From positions 702,425 through 724,607 of the forward strand of contig BMAT01006488.1 in the NCBI GenBank assembly GCA_019649035.1: a stretch of 22,183 nucleotides of DNA, in the 5' to 3' direction. The position numbers were made by a program, and so were the translations under genes. Source of the DNA: Elysia marginata. Taxonomy: Eukaryota > Mollusca > Gastropoda > Plakobranchidae. The notes beneath the pieces are model-generated. The model saw only the letters and a program-made list of their open reading frames with translations, was not told the DNA's origin and did not search any database. Below, one piece after another: positions 9,701-17,653 of the stretch (within the stretch, counting starts at the first letter, position 1; each line of letters starts with the position of its first letter).

Positions 9701-11140
9701 CGCTGCTGCTCACTAGGTGGCGTGTGTAGTGTGTGCCCCGTTCATCGACGCAGAGACGAACTCTATATTCCTGCTGGGCAACTCCTCCATCGTGCTGCGG
9801 GATGAGATGAAGTGTGGTTTTCCTCTGGGTGAACACTTTGTGGAGCTGCTGTTCAACTTGTGCAACCGTCTCAATGCTTTCAACCTGCGCGACTCAGGCA
9901 AAGCACTGTTCAGTGCACTTGTGTTGATATCACCAGGTGTGAAGGTTTCTCTTCAACTTACTGATTATTGTCTCTAAAACAGGATTATTTTATTTGCTTG
10001 CTACCATTTCAATCAGATCCATAAATGTTTTTTTTTTTACTGAGCTTATTACACAGTCGTGGGATTTACTTTCAAAATTTACCCATTTTTTTTGCCAATT
10101 ACTTAGCTCCATTTGCCTATGATTTGGTTGCTGTGAAAACTAATTCTTTTTATGAATTTAAAATTAACTGACAGTGACACATCAATCATACAGTATAAGT
10201 AAATGCGACCTTTAAAAAAATCAACTTTCATGTAATGTGCCTAAAATTTGGTTGAAACTATAATAACCCTAAACTTAATGGACCAGGATAAAACGATATT
10301 TGTTGCAAATCCAGAATGCTGTCATCAGAAAGGCGGCGCAAATTCTATTTACTAGTAGAGTAGCGTGGCTCAGTGGTTAGCGTGTTGAACTTGTGATCCG
10401 GCTCACTCACCAGAACCTCTCTGAGCCGTCTGGTGCTTGAAGCAGTTGTCATGGCCCAATGATACGTTCAAACATGTTTGATAACATTTTGTGATACACA
10501 GTTAGCTGTTGTCAGACTGTAAAACATCATTTTGGTTATAACAAATGGGACGTGAACTGCAGACTCTGAGAATGAGTAAGGGCAATGGAAAAACATCACT
10601 GTGACATCCTACATCCTACTTAGTACTTATAGTATAGATAGTCACCTGACAAGAGATTGTTGGTGTTTCAAGCATAGTGATGAACTCAATGATGTTATGG
10701 GATGGCTAAACAAACCGATGAGATACACTGGACTTGGAATAGCTGGCCTTTAGCAATTTATTTTGTGTACATGTATAAACAATACACATAAAATCCTAAT
10801 GATCCATTGATTCTGATGGTATTAGTTACATCCAGACTGACTTTGTGTCGTTTTTTTTCTTAACCATGTGTGTTTTTGTTTTCCTGTAGACCGGCCAGGC
10901 CTTAAGCATCGAGAGAAAGTCTCCAAACTGCAAGAGTTGTTGATTCAGGCTCTACAGACCGACACAATTCAGGCCCACCAGGGAGAGCTGGAGTCAGCTG
11001 GCCTCTTTCCTCGTCTACTCATGTCTATATCTTCATTGCGGGAACTTGGTGTGGAGCACCGACGTATGCTCGAGTCTCTCAAGGGCCAGATGAGCTTCCC
11101 GCATGATCTCTATGCCGAGACGTTTGATCTCATACCTTAG
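517..11140 (+). CDS. Orphan nuclear receptor, NR1-like, 5'-partial, eight exons
   Basis: A ligand-type transcription factor acting in the nucleus. Exons 517-650, 1383-1533, 1731-1897, 2398-3573, 5967-6950, 7888-8040, 9717-9936 and 10890-11140 join with matching phases and GT/AG borders into about 1077 codons. In local numbering, finger 1 is C23-C43 (C-x2-C-x13-C-x2-C, P-box CEGCKG), finger 2 is C62-C81, and a basic extension ([15 protein letters not shown]) follows. Residues about 107-809 are a Ser/Gln/His/Pro-rich hinge. Residues about 810-1077 are the ligand-binding domain, with the signature [19 protein letters not shown] and AF-2 LYAETFDL. The domain resembles NR1 receptors (PPAR, E75/Rev-erb, ROR). 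The DBD matches none of the classical ones, so a 2DBD (NR7) or mollusc NR1P-type receptor is possible. The 5' end is outside the window. The receptor identity is firm and the subfamily is not. Confidence 0.93.
651..1382 (+). other. Receptor intron between the two zinc fingers
   Basis: A 732-base intron with a GTATGC donor and a TACCAG acceptor. It contains a long CT-dinucleotide tract. The open frames crossing it lack recognisable protein features. Nothing else stands out. Confidence 0.85.
763..848. repeat. (TC)n microsatellite with CACT-rich tail
   Basis: A pure TC run spans 763-797 and is followed by interrupted CTTT and CACTCTCT units. The opposite strand reads as an Arg/Glu repeat only because of this low complexity. 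Confidence 0.9.
1383..1533 (+). CDS. Receptor exon B: zinc finger 2
   Basis: Begins [17 protein letters not shown] and continues with C-x5-C-x9-C-x2-C (C62, C68, C78, C81 in local numbering), then [13 protein letters not shown]. The P-box helix GFFRRA and the [12 protein letters not shown] segment are typical of NR DNA-binding domains. There are 18 residues between the last cysteine of finger 1 and the first of finger 2, against 15 to 17 in most receptors I can compare. The donor is GTGAGT and the exon ends in phase 1. Confidence 0.95.
1731..1897 (+). CDS. Receptor exon C: DBD C-terminal extension and start of hinge
   Basis: Completes an alanine codon and encodes [15 protein letters not shown], a strongly basic C-terminal extension likely to contact the minor groove. 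A probably helical stretch ([18 protein letters not shown]) and a short CAG-encoded Gln run follow. The exon ends in GAG at a GTTAGT donor, phase 0. The GRRS motif in place of the usual GRVP/GRMP box is unusual for NR1 receptors and recalls the knirps-type extension. Confidence 0.9.
2145..2397 (+). repeat. Degenerate tandem array forming the 3' splice-site region
   Basis: About four imperfect units start near 2145, 2221, 2291 and 2354, the last one shortened. Each opens with a TATGACCTTAC-like motif and closes with a CT-rich block such as TTCTTTCCTCCTCTCATGCT. The final unit ends in the AAG used as acceptor at 2395-2397. The unit ending at 2290 carries a similar pyrimidine tract plus ACAAG, so it is a possible cryptic acceptor. 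Unit lengths fall from about 76 to 44 bases. Confidence 0.6.
2398..3573 (+). CDS. Receptor exon D: large disordered hinge exon
   Basis: A 392-codon phase 0-0 exon. It begins [20 protein letters not shown], a probably helical Ala/Leu/Gln segment through about 2700, including [18 protein letters not shown]. The rest is low-complexity Ser, His, Pro and Gln sequence, with a His-rich patch near 3060-3200. A VKEE motif at local residues 453-456 fits the sumoylation consensus. A conserved-looking block, [14 protein letters not shown], lies near 3376. The acceptor is CTCAAG and the donor is GTAAGT. The exon's uninterrupted length and matching phases support it. The function is probably cofactor interaction and post-translational control, which is inferred. 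Confidence 0.88.
3744..3776 (+). repeat. Mariner left terminal inverted repeat
   Basis: A 33-bp repeat directly right of the TA at 3742-3743. It pairs with 5094-5126 with three mismatches. Confidence 0.93.
3843..4976 (-). CDS. Mariner transposase, open but without an ATG start
   Basis: A cut-and-paste transposase for the surrounding element. The frame runs from ACG at 4974-4976, just after an in-frame TAG, to TGA at 3843-3845, 377 codons. The N-terminal half has paired helix-turn-helix-like segments ([11 protein letters not shown], then [17 protein letters not shown]) and the WVPKQL linker. The catalytic triad is D186 (VTGDETW), D280 (LQHDNATPH) and D315 ([12 protein letters not shown]), with 34 residues between the last two: DD34D. 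No in-frame stop interrupts it. The first codon is probably a mutated ATG; a TTG at 4905-4907 is the next near-cognate codon but would drop conserved N-terminal residues. About 19 extra residues lie between WVPKQL and D186 compared with Mos1. The activity status is unknown. Confidence 0.9.
   Translation of the reverse strand, partial: TVLKIAAHLETWSKEEIRAVIRFLNAKSLNPTEIHKELQSVYGEHVISRTQVYHWCNLFEAGHSDLTDRGGRGRSITATSEDNVKRVDQFIRQDRRLKLHEIASSLEISETSAHIIVFDELGYRKVSSRWVPKQLTDNHKEQRLDICRELLRRSKSSRRVHGHTANAGGDFLGYDVTFLDSIVTGDETWLHHCTPETKQDSMTWKHSSSPIAKKFKVMRSAKKIMGTVFWDSRGVLLFETLQPGETINATRYCQTLDKLREAIRRKRPGQLTNGVILQHDNATPHTTQVTQGWLEKYGWEILPHPPHSPDLAPSDYHLFGPLKRELAGKRFDDDEELVDHVRKWLQNLDGNFFGEGIYSMVRRWQKCIDRLGCYVEK
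5094..5126 (-). repeat. Mariner right terminal inverted repeat
   Basis: A 33-bp inverted partner of 3744-3776, immediately left of the TA at 5127-5128. Confidence 0.93.
5967..6950 (+). CDS. Receptor exon E: second hinge exon and first LBD helices
   Basis: A 328-codon phase 0-0 exon. It opens with [18 protein letters not shown] and the basic block [19 protein letters not shown], which looks more constrained than its surroundings. A Gln run, a GKRRRTG cluster that could be a nuclear localisation signal (local residues 631-637) and Ser/Gly-rich stretches follow. From about 6768 the composition changes to a helical domain ([17 protein letters not shown], then [18 protein letters not shown]), the start of the ligand-binding domain. 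The donor is GTAAGC. The first codon is ATG, so an internal start here is conceivable, but the phase match with the previous exon favours splicing. Confidence 0.9.
6951..7887 (+). other. Receptor intron within the LBD
   Basis: A 937-base AT-rich intron from GTAAGC to ATGGCAG. No coding potential, mobile element or repeat is recognised on either strand. Confidence 0.85.
7888..8040 (+). CDS. Receptor exon F: LBD signature exon
   Basis: Encodes 51 codons, [20 protein letters not shown] and then the helix 3-5 signature [19 protein letters not shown] followed by IKGGCFE. The Phe-Ala-Lys plus Asp-Gln pattern is the family signature of nuclear receptor ligand-binding domains and forms part of the coactivator groove. 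Both ends are phase 0, with a GGCAG acceptor and a GTGAGA donor. Confidence 0.95.
8041..9716 (+). other. Receptor intron with possible LINE-tail debris
   Basis: A 1676-base intron from GTGAGA to CACTAG. At 8282-8297 it reads, on the minus strand, as two TGAATC-type units after an AT-rich stretch, which resembles the short-repeat tails of some non-LTR retrotransposons. No reverse transcriptase is recognisable. A short plus-strand frame at about 8811-8945 ends KKPYT-like residues and [17 protein letters not shown] recognise no family. The rest (9000-9700) shows nothing I can name. Confidence 0.7.
8281..8345 (-). repeat. Possible 3' tail of a non-LTR retrotransposon remnant
   Basis: The minus strand ends in tandem GAATCT units after an A/T-rich stretch, a pattern seen at the 3' end of several LINE clades. 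The claim rests on the tail alone. No protein domain or target-site duplication was found. Confidence 0.2.
9717..9936 (+). CDS. Receptor exon G: LBD helices 5 to 8
   Basis: Encodes [20 protein letters not shown], then the segment to [20 protein letters not shown] and the helix [20 protein letters not shown], ending ALVLISP plus one base. The pattern LFxALVLISPDRPGL, completed by the next exon, is a standard NR1 helix 8 motif. The donor is GTGTGA, weaker than the other donors in the gene. Confidence 0.94.
9937..10889 (+). other. Last receptor intron, carrying a tRNA-like SINE head
   Basis: A 953-base intron from GTGTGA to CTGTAG. Apart from the SINE-like segment near 10361 I see only AT-rich unique sequence. 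Confidence 0.85.
10361..10450 (+). mobile_element. Degenerate tRNA-derived SINE head
   Basis: Contains TAGCGTGGCTCAGTGGTTAG, a good match to the tRNA D-arm and Pol III A box (TGGCTCAGTGG, 10366-10376), followed by an anticodon-arm-like stretch ending GATCCGG. The expected B box (GGTTCGAATCC) is not intact; GGCTCACTCACC at 10400-10411 may be its remnant. A functional tRNA is excluded because no T-arm or acceptor stem pairs. The right limit is uncertain. Confidence 0.45.
10890..11140 (+). CDS. Receptor terminal coding exon: LBD C-terminus and AF-2
   Basis: Completes an Asp codon (SPDRPGL) and encodes the long helices 9 and 10 ([11 protein letters not shown], then [19 protein letters not shown]). 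It ends [13 protein letters not shown] and TAG at 11138-11140. LYAETFDL fits the AF-2 activation helix pattern, with the conserved Glu that clamps coactivators. The receptor therefore looks capable of ligand- or conformation-dependent activation, unlike Rev-erb proteins, which lack AF-2. Confidence 0.95.
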
Positions 11141-11771
11141 ATTAACATTGACCTCTTGACCCCTTCGGTGCATTCTGTTATTGCTTTGAGTGCTCGGTCT
11201 TTTTAGGGGATAAAATTCATGCTTAACAGATCTCAGATCTCATGTGGATTCACGTGCAAAATTTGATGAGTACATATTTGTATGTTGTTGTATCATTGCA
11301 ATTCATATTATATACATGTATATGTTATTATCACTTCTTTACAGTAAAATCAAATAGTCTGCATTGGAATTTGTTGTAAACTATATCCCAAGTTCCTTGC
11401 TTTTCTACATGTTTACAAAAAAATTATTAAAACTAAACAGCATAACACTGTGCTCTTGGTGTTTCTGCTTGACTTATATTGAAAAACATTAAAATTTTGG
11501 AAATATTCAGTGTAAAGCTTTTTCTTTTTTCTTGATTTTGGGTGGGGTTATTAGGAAAGCACATTTACCTTGTAATTTTTTATATGAAAAGAAAAGATTC
11601 TATGTATTTTTTGCCATGAACTGTGTCTCACATTAGAAGTCTTGAAAATATACATCAGTTCAAGATGCCTTGCAAGGATAATCTGCCATTTTGAAAACGG
11701 CACTATGTTTTAATAGACCCTTGTTATTGTACCTGTAATCAAATTAGGTTAACCTATCTCTCAACCACTAT

Positions 11772-11789
11772 NNNNCCCCCCCCCCCCCC
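11772..11789. other. Short N run next to a poly-C tract
   Basis: Four unresolved bases (11772-11775) directly precede 14 C residues. This is an assembly or base-calling gap at a homopolymer. Confidence 0.98.
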
Positions 11790-14700
11790 AGATGTGTTAG
11801 ATTGTAAAATGATGTTATCTCTCGTTACAGTGTTGACAGTCGCTGCGTCTGTCAGTTTCTTTGTAATATACGGTGCCCACTTCTGTGATATATAAATAGA
11901 TTGTGTTATTCTTATTATTATTTCAGTTAAATTATACCATATCTTCTATTATGATTTTTCAGTTTTTAGTTGTACAAAGAACATCTTTTTTGGATGGGAT
12001 ATTGCTATTACTTGTAGCACTGAATGGAATGATTACAAATACTTTTTTTTAAGTTTCATGAAAGAAACTGCTTTTTATGGGTTTGAAATAATGGAGAGGT
12101 TCTCTTCAGATATGATGTCCAGATAGTAGAAAAGACAATTCTGTTTCTAGCTCACTTTCAGTGAAGGAATGTCTAGCATTTGTAGGCTCCCTTGTCTCAT
12201 TACAAAGCTGTCCTGAGTGCTGAACTACCAAACTCAATATTTTCACAGTAAGCCTGTGTTCCTTTTAAAGCTGTTTGCGGAAAGTCTTGATAGTTTCTCT
12301 AGTTTTCATCAAATTGTTTCTTCACTCTTCTTGAACCTTTACTTTTTTTAAGACTGCAGATATTTATATAAACGCCACTATATTTTGCTTAGCAACGCCC
12401 TTACTTTAAAATTACTTGCCCCTGTGAAACAAAATTGTGAAACTTGCAAAGAACCACCAACCTCCCTTTTAGAATAATGCCATGATGGTAAATTAATGCT
12501 TGCTTATCTATGGTATACCGGTGCACATTACTTTTAGTTTTAAATGGACCATTTGCGTATATATCTATGTACAAAGCATTGAAAACCGGTGTGTTTTTAA
12601 AACTTATACTGTTCTACTGCTTAGCTCTTGTCTCCTTGCATTTCAAAACTTTTTCTTTAAAATCTGTATAATCTATACCAGTGACTTTTCTTGTTTAATG
12701 AGTAAAACCTGTATGTATATATTTGTTGTTATTTGGTGTGGCTGTACTTTTTCATAGTGCGGAAGAACACATAAACATGTATACATGTATGTATATATAA
12801 ATATGCTTAAACGTTGAAACCATCTGCTAGAGGCAAATCCCAGTGATTTTTTTTTTCAAATATAAAGTCTTTGTTATCACTCTATAGATACTTTTATTGT
12901 TGTTTTAATCTCGGTGACTTAGGAAATTTACAATGTTAATTATCATTATTTTTATTTAGAGCATTTCAACTCGTAAAGAGTGTGGTGTTAAAGAGTAGGC
13001 TGATCTTTACTCTTAGAATTGTTTAAATGAGAAGAGTTTTGCAATATAACTAGTTTTTATGATTTAGTTGTTTTGGTTACCTAAGACCCATACCAATACT
13101 GTACTTACGCCTGGCTACCATTGATTATTCTCACCCCCAAGCTGGTGATATTGATTCAACAATATATTTCTATTTTTCAGTGAAGACATCTCACAACAAA
13201 TATATGGATGTGTAGTCTGTTTTCTCTACACTTATGTCTGGCAGCCTCCTTTCATTTCTATTATGGGATACAAAAAGTTCAAAAGCCACGTTTGAACTTC
13301 TTTTAATTTTATAGGATATAGGACTACCACACTTTTAAAAATGTGTGCTTAAAGTAGCTATTAGTTGGTTTTGCAACACAAGTATACACAAGTATACTGT
13401 AACTCTCTTTAAGGTATTGTCTTTGATCATTCTTTATTACAAAAGTTCAAACCATAATTGCAGATTTAAATTCAGAAAGGGTATGAAGCTGACACATTGA
13501 TTTTGAAGTTTTGCTCCAAAAATTATGGCTACTGCTTTGTGGCTTTTTGAAAGTCTATACCAATGTGCTCCGTTTTTTTTATCACACTTTTTATTCTCTT
13601 ATATGAACTAAAGAGTAAACTTTAGTCGCAGAAATGCTCTTGTGTTTATTTTGGTTTTAGGTGTATTTTTTTTCACCGCAGAAATGGCAAAAGTTTTATT
13701 TATGACAACAACAGAAGATAATTTGAAATTATAACCCCAAGAAATCTACTGCTGTATATATAAATATTAGATTAGCCTCAGTTTAATTTTTGGACTGTAA
13801 ATGTTTGGCATTTTCTTTTTTTTTTTACTCGAGAGAGTGAAGGTCTAAACAGCCATGACTCCTCCCATTGAATGGCCCCCCCGGTGAATATATAAACATC
13901 CTTCTTTTTGTATTCTCTGTATCAGCAAAGCAAGTCTGTTACAGTGTTAGATGTTACATTATTTACTTATATGCTTCAATACTGTACAGTTCTGCATTGG
14001 ATGTATGAGTGTGTAAGTACAAGTGGATAACCTACATGGTTTGATCATAGGGCACTGAAGTATCATATTGAAAATGGCGCAGTCCAGTCTGTCTCAATCA
14101 TTGTCAAACACTTGCGACTTCATTTTATTGTTTTAAATGAAAGAATATCTACAAAACTATGAGTGAATTAAAATTGTTTTGCTGCTATGAAATATATATA
14201 TGTTTTATATTTCACATTTGTTATTGTTGAAATTTTATTTTAAGTATTTTTTTTTCAAGCTTGATAAATAAGCAGTTAATAATTTATTCTAAATCTACCT
14301 TTCAATCTCTAAACTTTTTCCTTGCAATCCAATTTAGGTGCCTTGTAATTTGCTATTTGATAGAGTCCGCGAGGATGAAATATTTAAACTACTACTAATT
14401 TAGGCGGAAAAGAATAACACTTATTCACCTGCGGTCACTTCGATTTATTGCACAAAAGAGTGTCACTCTTATTTACGTGAGAGTCCGCCATTTTGATAGG
14501 GAAGGGCAATATTTTTGTAGTGTGCACAGCCTCAATACTAGTTTTAGAGTAGAAAATAGTGTGGGGAAGATAAAATCTGATTCCTTGTGTATCATGAAAA
14601 TTCTTGTGATTTGAAGTTTTTTGTCTTTTCCCAATAGATTCCGATGATGAGGTTTCCACTGCATGTTTGCTGAAAATGTTTTCTCTTAAATTGTTCATTA

Positions 14701-15224
14701 TTGTTTTGTTCATTTTTCTCCCTTATGTGTGATTTTTACTATTGATGTGATGGTGTAAATAATACCGGTGGCTTCAGTCTTGTGCTGCTTGCATCTTAAA
14801 ATTTTGTACTTCTTGCATTTTAATTGTGCCGGTGCCCTATATTGTCTAAAATTGAGGATCTCGTCTGTGTGAGAGAGTTATGCTTGCATCATCGTTTTAA
14901 TGTTTCATAGAAAATGTACAGAAATAGGGACAATGTAACTTACAAATCCTTATGATTTGGTTTCAGACAAAATTTACCTATGTAAATTAATGTATAAAAA
15001 GTTTAACAATTTTTCTCTTAAATGTTATCTATCTGCAGCTTTCAAATTTAATTGATTGAGTAATTTTTCTCATGCTTTTTTTGTTTCCATTTTTTAAACT
15101 TTTGTTTTATAGATCTACAACATTTTAACAACTTTTTATTTAAAAAAAAAAATGGGGAGGGCTAATCCATATGATGCCATTAAAAAATGGCAGTACAATA
15201 GTTTTTTTTTAAGCACAGTTGCAA

Positions 15225-15295
15225 CATAGCCGAGCTGGAAGAGCAACATGATCACTTATCCTGCACCAAACAGGCTCAAGAAGAAATAGCCCATC
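15225..15295 (+). repeat. Weak tRNA-like segment
   Basis: TAGCCGAGCTGG followed by AAGAGCA matches the Pol III A-box consensus. The downstream GGCTCAAGAAG is a poor B box. It may be an old SINE fragment or chance. There is no cloverleaf. Confidence 0.2.
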
Positions 15296-16026
15296 CCCTT
15301 TAATTTTTTATAGCTTGTTTGTAGTCTCTTCAATGAATTGCAGTGATAATGCAGATTCAGTTTCGGTGTATATCTTTCCATTAGGACTAAATTACGCTTG
15401 AAATTTCTCCTGTTATTTTGGAAATTATTCAGATTTTTTTTAAAATCAAGAGCATGAGTGGAAAAGTGGCAAAAAATGCAATTAGCCTTAGATGTGTAGA
15501 GGCATCTGCACTTATTTCACACAAGATTTACAGTCCAGTTTCAATATTTTGAACCTCATAGCATTAAGCAACATGATTTAGTTTTGAAGTGTATAAAAAT
15601 CAAACCATCAGCAAACACTGCGTAAGAAGTATAAAATTGGTAACCTTAATCTTAGTTTGAGTTATAAGGACTTCACTGTAGCTGGTGACTGTTGTGACCG
15701 TTAAAATGTATAATTTAGATAATTGTCCCAGGGAGATGAAAGTGTAGTACCATATAGTGGTGAGTAAATTTCTCAGCTATTTTAAACCCATGCTATGGTA
15801 TAAACGGAACCAGGAATGTTCTTTTTTTCTTCTTGTGTATCATACGTTCAGTAAACATGGGACTCAGATTCAGAATATGACTTTGTACATGTAAACACAA
15901 TGTGGGAGATGGGCAAATGTAGTAAATTTTTACAATTGCAGTTTTTTTTTTTCATTCCATTCGACTTTGCCCATGATGAAAGTATTGTCAATGTCATAAA
16001 ACAAGCCCAGTGAAAGATGTAATGTA

Positions 16027-16037
16027 ATATATATACA

Positions 16038-16068
<31 letters not shown>

Positions 16069-16069
16069 C
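16027..16069. repeat. (AT)n microsatellite with ACAT interruptions
   Basis: Alternating AT with two ATAC breaks, about 43 bases. Confidence 0.9.
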
Positions 16070-16640
16070 TGTTATGCAGCCTATTTTATGTGACATTGAT
16101 GAACCGGTGACATAAATTTCTTTGATCTAATAATTGTAGTTTGGTAAAATATTTCGCTGTTGCTATTGCTTATTAAGGTGACTTAGTGATTGGCTATTGC
16201 AATTTTCCATTTGTGTCTGTTTGTTTTGGTTTTTTTTCTGTGTGATTCCAAAACCTCGTGATCCCTTTTATTTCCCAAGAAATAATTTTATCTAAACTAC
16301 GAGGTGCCATTTGATACATGGATCTTTCAAGCAGGATAGAGTAAAATATTAAAGTAAATAATGTTTTTGTTTTCGTCTTAAATATCTGGAAGTAGGGTGA
16401 AGGTTTATCTATAAAGTCAAGTTGACAAATTTAATGATTTTTCTGTCTATTTATTGCAACAGACATAATTTTGATTGGTTTAACGCACACCATGCATAAA
16501 CAGGCTTTTGATATTTTTAATTTGAGAAATAAAAAAAAAATACTTCAGAGGTCATTGTGATTTTACTAGCAGTAGTAGTGCATGTAATATATGCACATTT
16601 TATGTCTACAATTATTTCCTCCTCTAAACCAAGGCACAAT

Positions 16641-16654
16641 AATAAAAAAATAAA
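16641..16654 (+). promoter_or_regulatory. Candidate distal polyadenylation signals for the receptor
   Basis: Two AATAAA hexamers (16641-16646 and 16649-16654) lie close together at the end of the T-rich stretch, with TTCTTAAAAATCTTC downstream. Use is inferred only. Confidence 0.3.
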
Positions 16655-16660
16655 GCCTTC

Positions 16661-17479
16661 TTAAAAATCTTCAAAGCAAATCACTTTATGGGAAACTTTC
16701 CTTTCAGTCATTTCATGAGGATAGTTTCATTAAAATTTCAATTTAGTTTGAATTGCTCAGTTCTAAAATTGTTATTTAACTAAGATTTCTTGATTTTTTT
16801 TTCAACACAAATCGTCCTAAATCTGAACAAATTTCCCAGCCATGTATTAAAATTTGCAAATTATTTAAGCTTCTACACTTATACAGCCTACATGTAGTTG
16901 TTATTGAATTCACAGCGATTTCTTCTATTATTAAGTTTTGCAGTTCATTTAAGTATGAAACAGCCCTGAATTTTGTATTGGGAATGCAACCAGAGCGCAA
17001 ATTATCGTTCCTTTTGGAAAACTTCCCCTTAGAAGCCAATTGTTTGCGGGCAAGAACAATAGTTTTGTGCTCTAGTCGCAATCCCAATTAAGACGAGTTG
17101 GTGCTGTTTAACAGCCCTGACCTCTGTTATGCTAGTCCTTGCAATTTCAAGCTGCTGACCACCTTAACTTTGACCTCTGTGCTCTACATTTTCACCAAGA
17201 CATTCTTTATTTCATCAATGTTGGAACTCATCAGTAAAACAGACATTTTATTTAAATCAAGCCAGCCCTGTTCCCCATAGCACAACACACAACATGTGAA
17301 TCTCCGTGGACAGGGTAGGTTCGTTGTTTTGTTACTTTTCATTAATTATATCATCTAGATTTGATTTTAAAAAAGGTAATAAATTGTGAATCAATTCATA
17401 CGCTGTGTCAGTTTTGATTTAATCAGCATTTAGAAAAATGGTGTTTGTGTGGGTGGTGAGAGAATGCATAAGATGGAGC
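16661..17479. other. Non-coding sequence between the convergent genes
   Basis: No gene, RNA or transposon is recognised. A small cluster of TGACCT-type nuclear receptor half-sites lies at 17118-17176. The minus-strand frame at 16776-17087 is without recognisable features. Confidence 0.5.
17164..17176 (-). promoter_or_regulatory. Candidate DR1-type nuclear receptor element
   Basis: The minus strand reads AGGTCAAAGTTAA, one base from the HNF4/RXR-type DR1 AGGTCAAAGTTCA. A TGACCA at 17156-17161 and a second TGACCTCTGT at 17118-17127 lie close by. Short motifs like this arise by chance, so functional status is unproven. Confidence 0.2.
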
Positions 17480-17653
17480 ACACGGTAAACGCTAGCCCAC
17501 TACTAACGCAAGTACATTAAATAGTGTTCATTACTTTGTAAATTGTACTGCACAGACAATGCCTATGTGCAGTACAAATTAAATAAGAACACTATTGTTC
17601 TTGTCTATATATGTATGGTACTTGCGTTTATTGCAAGCTAATGTTTACTGTGT
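17480..17653. repeat. Imperfect 174-bp foldback, possible MITE
   Basis: The two halves are inverted copies in the same order. ACACGGTAAAC (17480-17490) pairs with GTTTACTGTGT (17643-17653), AACGCAAGTAC with GTACTTGCGTT, AATAGTGTTC with GAACACTATT, and GTACTGCACA (17545-17554) with TGTGCAGTAC (17566-17575) around an 11-base loop. The right arm carries about 18 extra bases. There is no coding content. No clear target-site duplication is seen at the ends. A non-autonomous palindromic transposon fits best; an RNA hairpin is the alternative. Confidence 0.6.

Larger units (their letters stand above)
11141..16660 (+). other. Long T-rich receptor 3'UTR or downstream non-coding DNA
   Basis: No convincing coding frame occurs on either strand. 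The plus strand is strongly T-rich with many ATTTA and TTTT runs, the usual look of animal 3'UTR sequence. An ATTAAA at 11426-11431 could give a short 3'UTR. AATAAA copies at 16528-16533, 16641-16646 and 16649-16654 could end a form more than 5 kb longer. Which ends are used cannot be told from sequence. Confidence 0.5.

Noticed and set aside
10361-10435. Functional tRNA gene
   Set aside because: Only the D-arm/A-box part is recognisable. The T-arm and acceptor stem do not pair.
15848-16096. Minus-strand Ile/Tyr-rich small membrane protein
   Set aside because: Much of it is the AT microsatellite and the rest has no recognisable features.
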